Shown here: positions 4,988-10,089 of the stretch, in pieces
How positions within the stretch are numbered: position 1 is the stretch's first letter
Layout: every line of letters starts with the position of its first letter
Notes under the pieces: model-generated
Seen by the model: only the letters and a program-made list of their open reading frames with translations
The model's database searches: none
Told to the model about the DNA's origin: nothing
Program-made: the position numbers and the translations under genes
Origin: Minisyncoccota bacterium
GTDB lineage: Bacteria > Patescibacteriota > Minisyncoccia > Moranbacterales > GCA-2747515
NCBI GenBank assembly: GCA_938034715.1
Contig: CALHMM010000014.1
Location: 1-10,089, forward strand
Length of the DNA: 10,089 nucleotides
Direction: 5' to 3'

Positions 4988-6232
4988 ATGTATATCCTCC
5001 TCCTCTCATTAAAGATGACCTGGCAAAACTTTGCAGCAGCCAAACTGCGAACGTTTCTTACAGTGCTTGGTATTATCATAGGTATAGCCAGTGTAGTGAT
5101 CGTCCTCAGTGTCGGCACAAGTGCACAGAACGTACTGCTCGATCAAGTGCGACAGATTGGCTCTAACAAGATCGCGATTCTCCCAGGTGCCTCAGCGGAT
5201 GACGGACCACCCGCTATCGCCTTTGGTATTGTCTCGACAACGCTTGTCTCATCAGATGTCGAGCAACTACGCAATAAAAATTCCTTTCCGTACATCGAGA
5301 ATGTCTCTGGCTATGTGAGCACAAGTAAAGTTGTGCGCTACAAAAAGGAAAATGCAGCCTATGAAATTCAAGGTGTCGAGCCAGAAGCTGTAGTCGTCGA
5401 AGACATTACACTCTCCTCAGGAAGATTCCTCAGTGATGCAGAAAACGTCTCTAGTCGCCGTGTGGCTGTGCTTGGTGCGGATGTTGCGAAAGAGCTCTTT
5501 GATCAGAAATCTCCTGTCGGTGAAGTAATCGGTATCGGCAAGGCAAACTATCGTGTGATCGGTGTCGCCCAGAGACGTGGCAAGAGCTTTGCTGGCAATT
5601 TTGATGAGACTGTCTATATTCCCCTCCTAACAGCGCAGCGTAATATCCTTGGTATCAATTATCTGAGCTTTGCGAGACTCAGCGTGAGCGACGAGTCAAA
5701 AATTGCAGAAACGGAGGATGCAATACGCTCTCTACTGAAGTCTCGACACGGCATCCCACAAGATGAAGAAGGTGATTTCTCTGTGCGCAACATCGCTGCC
5801 GCCATCGAGATACTTTCCAAGATTACCAACGTTATGAAGTATTTCTTAGTGACAGTAGCAAGCATTGCCTTGGTCGTTGGTGGAATCGGTATCATGAACA
5901 TGATGCTTATCACGCTAAACAAGCGTGTACGTGAGATCGGTCTGCGTGTTGCCTTGGGTGCTCGATCTCGTGATATCGCATTGCAGTTCCTTGTGGAGAG
6001 TATTACTATCTCGATTATGGGTGGCGCCGTCGGTAGCCTGATCGGATATGGCATCACTCAAGTCGTAGGGATTGTTGCGGTGCAAAATGGCATCAATTGG
6101 CATGTCAGTAATGAAATCGATGTGTACGTCTTGGCTTTTGCTATCGCTGGAGTGATCGGCATCGTGTTTGGTATCTACCCTGCAATCAAGGCGACACGAG
6201 TATCACCCATGGAGGCCCTACGTTACGAATAA
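4988..6232 (+). CDS. MacB/FtsX-type ABC permease, first of a tandem pair
   Basis: The 414-residue membrane subunit has the four-helix MacB topology. A cytoplasmic amphipathic start leads to KLRTFLTVLGIIIGIASVVIV (about 19-39, TM1). A large extracytoplasmic MacB_PCD domain (about 45-280) contains VRVIGVAQ-like strands, seen here as YRVIGVAQRRGKSFAGNFDE. Three C-terminal helices follow at about 285-307, 335-360 and 378-398. Family landmarks are GGIGIMNMMLI (298-308), the coupling segment REIGLRVALGARSRDI (315-330), and the ending FGIYPAIKATRVSPMEALRYE (394-414). It would dimerise with its neighbour on the ATPase. ATG 4988 gives the usual 18-20 residues before TM1; an ATG at 5018 is a weaker alternative. 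No Shine-Dalgarno. The second permease starts 8 bases after the stop. Confidence 0.95.
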   Translation: MYILLLSLKMTWQNFAAAKLRTFLTVLGIIIGIASVVIVLSVGTSAQNVLLDQVRQIGSNKIAILPGASADDGPPAIAFGIVSTTLVSSDVEQLRNKNSFPYIENVSGYVSTSKVVRYKKENAAYEIQGVEPEAVVVEDITLSSGRFLSDAENVSSRRVAVLGADVAKELFDQKSPVGEVIGIGKANYRVIGVAQRRGKSFAGNFDETVYIPLLTAQRNILGINYLSFARLSVSDESKIAETEDAIRSLLKSRHGIPQDEEGDFSVRNIAAAIEILSKITNVMKYFLVTVASIALVVGGIGIMNMMLITLNKRVREIGLRVALGARSRDIALQFLVESITISIMGGAVGSLIGYGITQVVGIVAVQNGINWHVSNEIDVYVLAFAIAGVIGIVFGIYPAIKATRVSPMEALRYE

Positions 6233-6240
6233 TCTTTTCT

Positions 6241-7488
6241 ATGAACTTTCTCTACTACATAAGAATATTCCTCATTGCTGCCAAGTCACTTTTGGATGAT
6301 TTTGGACGTACTCTTCTTTCTCTCCTAGGTATTATCGTTAGTGTGCTGGCAATCATGATCGTTATAACTCTCGGTGATAATGTAGACCTCTACATTCAGA
6401 ACCAGCTGAGTGCTTTTGGTACTGATAGTATTCAAATCGAAACGAAAGTACCATCTGAAGATTTATCGATTAACATTGGCGATGCTTCGAGTCGTGCCCA
6501 AATCACTACCCTTACAGCTGACGATGCTCGCGCACTTGAGAAACTACCCAATGTTTCTGTAAGTACCGTTGGTGTTATTGGACAGGCCCGTATGGTCAGC
6601 GATGGAGAAAGCAAACAGGCTATCCTTCTGGGATCTGACGCCAATGCTCCGCGTGTTGATGGAGGACTAGAGATTGATCGAGGAAGGTTTTTTACGGAGT
6701 CAGAGTCAATTGGTAAATCTCACGTATTAGTTATTGGCTCCAATCTCTCTCGCGATCTCTTTGGTGCTCTCAATCCAGTTGGCAAACGTGTTCGCGTCAA
6801 AGGGGTCACGTATCGCATCATCGGAACCATAAAGGAACGTGGGTCACTGTTTGGCTTTAATTACGACGATCTTGCCTATATCCCTTATACTGCTCTGACA
6901 TCAGAAATCCTCGGCACCGATCATGTCCAATACATCACGATCAAGGCAACCGATGACGATACTGTAGATGCAGCTGTAGGTGACGCTACAAGTCTGCTAC
7001 GCATTAGACATAATAGCAATGGACCTGGTCAAGATGACTTCATGGTTACTTCCACAGAGCAGGCACAAAACATCCTCGGAAATATCGTCGGTGTCGTCTC
7101 CCTCCTACTCACCGCACTTGCATCGGTATCAATTATCGTTGGCGGCGTAGGCATTATGAACATGATGCTTATGAGTGTAGAAGAAAGACGCAGCGAGATC
7201 GGTTTACGCAAAGCTGTCGGTAGTCGTGAGGAAGATATCCTTTCACAGTTTCTGATTGAGTCTATCGTGATCGCGTTATTTGCGGCAATTATCGGAATCG
7301 CTCTAGCTGCAGTGCTTTTATGGGTTGCTGGCACATACTCTGTGAATGAAGGTTATGTAGATAGCTTCCGCATTCCCCTGAAGGCTGTACTTTTGTCTGC
7401 TGGTTTTTCCTGTGCCGCCGGTATCCTCTTTGGTGTGTACCCTGCAAAGATTGCAGCAAAGACAAATCCTGTAGAAGCAATGCGATAG
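6241..7488 (+). CDS. MacB/FtsX-type ABC permease, second of a tandem pair
   Basis: This 415-residue paralogue of the preceding gene has the same architecture. TM1 is about 24-44 (TLLSLLGIIVSVLAIMIVITL), the extracytoplasmic domain about 45-278, and the last three helices about 282-308, 335-363 and 380-400. Shared landmarks are GGVGIMNMMLMSVEERRSEI (301-320), GLRKAVGSREEDI (321-333), YRIIGTIKERGSLFGFNYDD (191-210) and the ending FGVYPAKIAAKTNPVEAMR. Its outer domain differs clearly from the first copy, so this is an old duplication, and a heterodimeric permease is the natural reading. The 8-base gap implies translational coupling. There is no Shine-Dalgarno; AATAAT (6228-6233), which contains the previous stop codon, resembles a -10 at 7 bases from the ATG. 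A strong terminator follows, closing the exporter block. Confidence 0.95.
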   Translation: MNFLYYIRIFLIAAKSLLDDFGRTLLSLLGIIVSVLAIMIVITLGDNVDLYIQNQLSAFGTDSIQIETKVPSEDLSINIGDASSRAQITTLTADDARALEKLPNVSVSTVGVIGQARMVSDGESKQAILLGSDANAPRVDGGLEIDRGRFFTESESIGKSHVLVIGSNLSRDLFGALNPVGKRVRVKGVTYRIIGTIKERGSLFGFNYDDLAYIPYTALTSEILGTDHVQYITIKATDDDTVDAAVGDATSLLRIRHNSNGPGQDDFMVTSTEQAQNILGNIVGVVSLLLTALASVSIIVGGVGIMNMMLMSVEERRSEIGLRKAVGSREEDILSQFLIESIVIALFAAIIGIALAAVLLWVAGTYSVNEGYVDSFRIPLKAVLLSAGFSCAAGILFGVYPAKIAAKTNPVEAMR

Positions 7489-7543
7489 CACATGATTGAT
7501 TTATAGATCATTGTATAAATATAGTGGCAATAAAATAATATTT

Positions 7544-7573
7544 AGGCGCACAGTTCATTTCTGTGCGCCTTTT
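7544..7573 (+). terminator. Strong intrinsic terminator closing the exporter genes
   Basis: AGGCGCACAG (7544-7553) pairs perfectly with CTGTGCGCCT (7561-7570) around a 7-base loop, followed by T-run TTTT then GC. On the minus strand the same hairpin is followed by AAATATTATTTTATT, moderately T-rich. It may therefore also stop the convergent 146-residue gene. Confidence 0.9.
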
Positions 7574-7622
7574 GCAAAATTCTTTGCTTTTGTGTGCAGT
7601 TCTATGTTTTTGACTATTGCCG

Positions 7623-8063
7623 TCAGTTGTCTTTGAAGAAATTTTGTAGCCACGTGTGCTGGTAATGATCAGCAAGGTCATCACGTATCGCCCTCAACGA
7701 ATCTAGGAGAACTAGTTGGCTTTCCTCGTCTTCCATTTCACCGAGACTCTTTCTCAGTGAAATTTCTTTTTCTACGAATCCCAAGCCTTGTTGCCTTAGA
7801 TCCTCACGCCGCGTTTTTTGTCTTTGTGTGAATTTTTTCCCGCTCATCTTCCCCCAGAAAGCCCCGACTTGGTTGAGCCAACTCTCTCGTTGCGTCTTTA
7901 CTTCATTTAGCTCTTGCCTAAGCCTTTGCACTTTTTCGTAGCGATCTTTGCGCGCCTGGACTTTTAGCTGCTGATGCGTGTATAGTCGCCTTGCAAGTAA
8001 TCCTCCTACCACAACTACAATTAATCCACCTCCCACTAACGAGAGCTTGAAATATACTGACAT
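7623..8063 (-). CDS. Membrane-anchored helical protein of 146 residues, unknown function
   Basis: I do not recognise this protein. An uncleaved N-terminal hydrophobic helix (about residues 6-24, KLSLVGGGLIVVVVGGLLA) is followed by RR, so the C-terminal part is likely cytoplasmic by the positive-inside rule. Residues about 30-64 (QQLKVQARKDRYEKVQRLR, then QELNEVKTQRESW) have coiled-coil character. Next come a very basic stretch (about 72-92, with GKKFTQRQKTRRED) and an acidic helical end (KSLGEMEDEESQLVLLDSLR). A basic patch next to the membrane could bind nucleic acid or lipid headgroups; this is inference. The ATG at 8063 has AGGAGG 6 bases upstream. It is convergent with the exporter genes and divergent from valS. 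FtsB/FtsL-like topology is similar, but I see no specific family motif. Confidence 0.82.
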   Translation of the reverse strand: MSVYFKLSLVGGGLIVVVVGGLLARRLYTHQQLKVQARKDRYEKVQRLRQELNEVKTQRESWLNQVGAFWGKMSGKKFTQRQKTRREDLRQQGLGFVEKEISLRKSLGEMEDEESQLVLLDSLRAIRDDLADHYQHTWLQNFFKDN

Positions 8064-8069
8064 GAAAAG

Positions 8070-8075
8070 CCTCCT
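8070..8075 (-). promoter_or_regulatory. Shine-Dalgarno of the 146-residue gene
   Basis: AGGAGG on the minus strand (8075-8070), 6 bases before the ATG at 8063, supports that start. I find no convincing promoter further upstream. Confidence 0.75.
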
Positions 8076-8094
8076 GACATTACGGTAAATATGG

Positions 8095-8133
8095 TACTAG
8101 GAAATATTTTGCACTCCTGTCTTTACCCTAGTA
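8095..8133. repeat. Inverted repeat between the divergent 146-residue gene and valS
   Basis: TACTAGG (8095-8101) and CCTAGTA (8127-8133) are perfect 7-base inverted copies separated by 25 bases. They lie upstream of both divergent genes and outside the valS promoter. A protein-binding site or a chance repeat are both possible; no T-run follows, so it is not a terminator. Confidence 0.3.
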
Positions 8134-8160
8134 TGATCAGTATATTTCGTCAATGTTGCC

Positions 8161-8189
8161 TTGAGTTTATGGTCTTTTGTCGCTATACT
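8161..8189 (+). promoter_or_regulatory. Promoter of valS
   Basis: TTGAGT (8161-8166, four of six) lies 17 bases before TATACT (8184-8189, five of six). Initiation near 8196 leaves a leader of about 25 bases, too short for a T-box or other riboswitch, and without a Shine-Dalgarno. Confidence 0.6.
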
Positions 8190-8220
8190 ACTATTATTAT
8201 TGACCTGATAGATCACCACT

Positions 8221-10089
8221 ATGCCACTTAACGAGAAATATACCAAACCCTACGATCCGCAGGCTGTCGAAAAAGACATTTACGGACTATGGGAAGAGTC
8301 TGGGTATTTCAACCCTGACAATCTTCCAGATCTAGCTACTCGGAAAGAGAATTATTCGATCATCATGCCCCCACCAAATGCCAATGGGTCACTTCATGCC
8401 GGGCACGCTCTTTTTGTGACGCTTCAGGATATTTTGATCAGATTTAACCGCATGAATGGAAAGAAGACACTCTGGCAGCCAGGTGCAGATCATGCAGGGT
8501 TTGAAACACAGGTTGTCTATGAGAAAAAACTCCAGAAAGAGGGTCGCTCTCGTTTTGAACTCTCGCGCGAAGAGCTCTACGAGGAAATCTTGGCTTTCAC
8601 AATGGAAAATAAATCATTCATGGAAGGTCAAATTCGTGAGCTCGGTGCATCATGTGATTGGTCTCGCCAACTCTTTACCCTCGATGATCGCGTGATCAAG
8701 ACGGTCAATGCTACTTTTGCAAAGCTAGAGAAAGACAGCCTTCTTTATCGTGGACTTCGTAGCGTGAATTGGTGCCCCAAACATCAGACAGCTTTTTCCA
8801 ACCTTGAGATCGAACACGATGAGCGCACCGATAAATTTTATTACTTCCAGTACGGACCTTTTGTGATCGGTACTGCGCGGCCTGAGACAAAGTTTGGAGA
8901 CAAGTATGTGGTGATGCATCCAGATGATGAGCGCTATAGTGAGTATACACATGGCCAAGAAATTGAACTCGAGTGGATCAACGGCCCGATCACAGCAACA
9001 GTGATCAAAGATGAGGCTGGTGATCCCGAAATGGGTAGCGGCGTAATGACGATTACACCATGGCATAGTGCGATAGACTATGATATCGCCAAAAGACATG
9101 ATCTTGATTATGAACAGATCATTGATGAGCGTGGGAAGCTCTTGCCTATTGCAGATGAGTTTGAAGGTAAGTCAATCACTGAAGCGCGTGCCCTGATCGT
9201 AGCCAAGCTGGAAGAAAAAGGTCTCCTCGTAAAAATCGATGAGAAATACGAACATACTGTTCCTACGTGCTACAAATGCAGTCGCGAATTGGAGCCACAG
9301 CTCAAGCAACAGTGGTTTATCACTATGAAACCTCTCGCGCAAAAAGCCCTCGATGCAATTAGCAACGACGATGTTCATTTCGTAACATCACAACACAAAA
9401 AAATTGCCATACATTGGCTTTCAAACATTGAAGACTGGAATATTTCACGCCAGATTGCTTGGGGCATCCCGATCCCTGCAAAGATCTGTACTTCTTGTGA
9501 TCATGGTATGGTCGACCTGGAGGATGCAATCTCATCGTGCACAAAATGTGACGGCGAAGTAATTTCCGACCCTGATACATTTGATACGTGGTTTTCATCT
9601 GGACAGTGGCCATTTATTACACTAGGATACAGCGAAGGCAGCAAGGACTTTAAAGATTTCTACCCGACAAGCGTTATGGAGACAGGGTCTGATATTCTCA
9701 TGTTTTGGGTGCTACGCATGATTATGCTCGGCTTGTACGTAACTGATGATGTGCCGTTCAAGGATGTCTACCTTCATGGACTTGTACGTGATAAAAAAGG
9801 CCTCAAGATGTCAAAATCAAAGGGCAACGTCACTGCCCCATCAGAAATTTCTGAGATCTACGGCACTGATGCATTGCGCATGGGTCTAACTGTCGGCAAC
9901 ACGCCTGGCACGGATATGAACCTCGATCCACAGAAAGTAGGTGCTTACAAGAAATTTGCCAACAAATTATGGAATATTTCACGTTTTATTTACAGTAATA
10001 CTGAGGATTTCTCACTTGTAAACTTTGATAAGAAAAATCTTGTTGCCGATGATAGAGATCTCATCACCTCTTTCGAAGAGATCAAAACT
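8221..10089 (+). CDS. valS: Valyl-tRNA synthetase, 3' end cut by the window
   Basis: ValS charges tRNA-Val and hydrolyses mischarged Thr-tRNA-Val. 623 codons are visible; the anticodon-binding and C-terminal parts lie beyond the right edge. The class I HIGH motif appears as HAGH (59-62) in MPPPNANGSLHAGHAL, and KMSKS is intact at 529-533 (LKMSKSKGN). The editing (CP1) domain has GTARPET (217-223) and TPWHSAIDYDIAKRHDL (279-295). Val-type landmarks are DTWFSSGQWPF and YPTSVMETGSDILMFWVLRM. Three CxxC pairs are present: C350/C353, C423/C426 and C440/C443. The last two sit between SRQIAWGIPIPA and DTWFSS, a zinc-ribbon insert of the kind seen in archaeal-like synthetases and absent from E. coli ValRS. 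IleRS is the main alternative, but the DTWFSS/YPTSV blocks favour ValRS. The ATG at 8221 has its own promoter; no Shine-Dalgarno. Confidence 0.95.
   Translation, partial: MPLNEKYTKPYDPQAVEKDIYGLWEESGYFNPDNLPDLATRKENYSIIMPPPNANGSLHAGHALFVTLQDILIRFNRMNGKKTLWQPGADHAGFETQVVYEKKLQKEGRSRFELSREELYEEILAFTMENKSFMEGQIRELGASCDWSRQLFTLDDRVIKTVNATFAKLEKDSLLYRGLRSVNWCPKHQTAFSNLEIEHDERTDKFYYFQYGPFVIGTARPETKFGDKYVVMHPDDERYSEYTHGQEIELEWINGPITATVIKDEAGDPEMGSGVMTITPWHSAIDYDIAKRHDLDYEQIIDERGKLLPIADEFEGKSITEARALIVAKLEEKGLLVKIDEKYEHTVPTCYKCSRELEPQLKQQWFITMKPLAQKALDAISNDDVHFVTSQHKKIAIHWLSNIEDWNISRQIAWGIPIPAKICTSCDHGMVDLEDAISSCTKCDGEVISDPDTFDTWFSSGQWPFITLGYSEGSKDFKDFYPTSVMETGSDILMFWVLRMIMLGLYVTDDVPFKDVYLHGLVRDKKGLKMSKSKGNVTAPSEISEIYGTDALRMGLTVGNTPGTDMNLDPQKVGAYKKFANKLWNISRFIYSNTEDFSLVNFDKKNLVADDRDLITSFEEIKT

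Noticed and set aside
8190..8220. T-box riboswitch upstream of valS
   Set aside because: The predicted leader is only about 25 bases and lacks the T-box sequence and any terminator/antiterminator pair.
1..10089. CRISPR array, insertion sequence, prophage or defence island
   Set aside because: No regularly spaced direct repeats, no transposase, integrase or phage protein and no known defence domain was seen on either strand.
1..10089. Alternative genetic code (TGA read as Gly)
   Set aside because: Two genes end naturally at TGA, and the recognisable proteins complete their conserved domains without reading through TGA.

Overview
The window looks like a stretch of a Patescibacteria (Candidate Phyla Radiation) chromosome, probably a Parcubacteria-like lineage. 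This is inferred from protein style: the sigma factor, the valyl-tRNA synthetase with a zinc insert, and a split MacAB-type exporter whose adaptor is too short for an outer-membrane partner. No marker gene settles the lineage. TGA serves as a stop (sigma gene and the 146-residue gene), and the recognisable proteins show no sign of TGA being read as glycine, so this is not the recoded Gracilibacteria/Absconditabacteria group.

Layout. At the left edge about 110 bases hold nothing I can assign. Next come a terminator-like hairpin and a tRNA-Glu(UUC) gene on the minus strand. A back-to-back promoter region follows, then a 119-residue unknown protein (+) with a hairpin terminator. Convergent to it is an ECF-type sigma factor (-). 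Overlapping the start of the sigma gene is the promoter of tsaD (+), the t6A tRNA-modification enzyme, which ends in a clear intrinsic terminator. A 57-residue small membrane protein (-) sits between tsaD and the next block.

The central block (3037-7488, all +) is one functional unit. It holds a membrane-fusion (MacA/YknX-like) protein, a MacB/LolD-type ABC ATPase and two tandem paralogous MacB/FtsX permeases, closed by a strong terminator. Together they would form an ATP-driven exporter or envelope mechanotransmission machine with a heterodimeric permease; the substrate is unknown. A convergent 146-residue membrane-anchored helical protein (-) follows. The window ends inside valS (+), which is cut by the right edge after 623 codons.

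Translation signals split cleanly. The three unknown small proteins all have near-perfect Shine-Dalgarno sequences 5-7 bases before the ATG. All seven recognisable genes lack one, and several have a -10-like hexamer so close to the ATG that a leaderless or nearly leaderless message is plausible.

There is no CRISPR array, insertion sequence, phage gene or defence cassette. I do not see a convincing undescribed system. The best leads are the translation-signal dichotomy, the short adaptor with paired permeases, the overlapping sigma/tsaD promoters, and the unknown small proteins.
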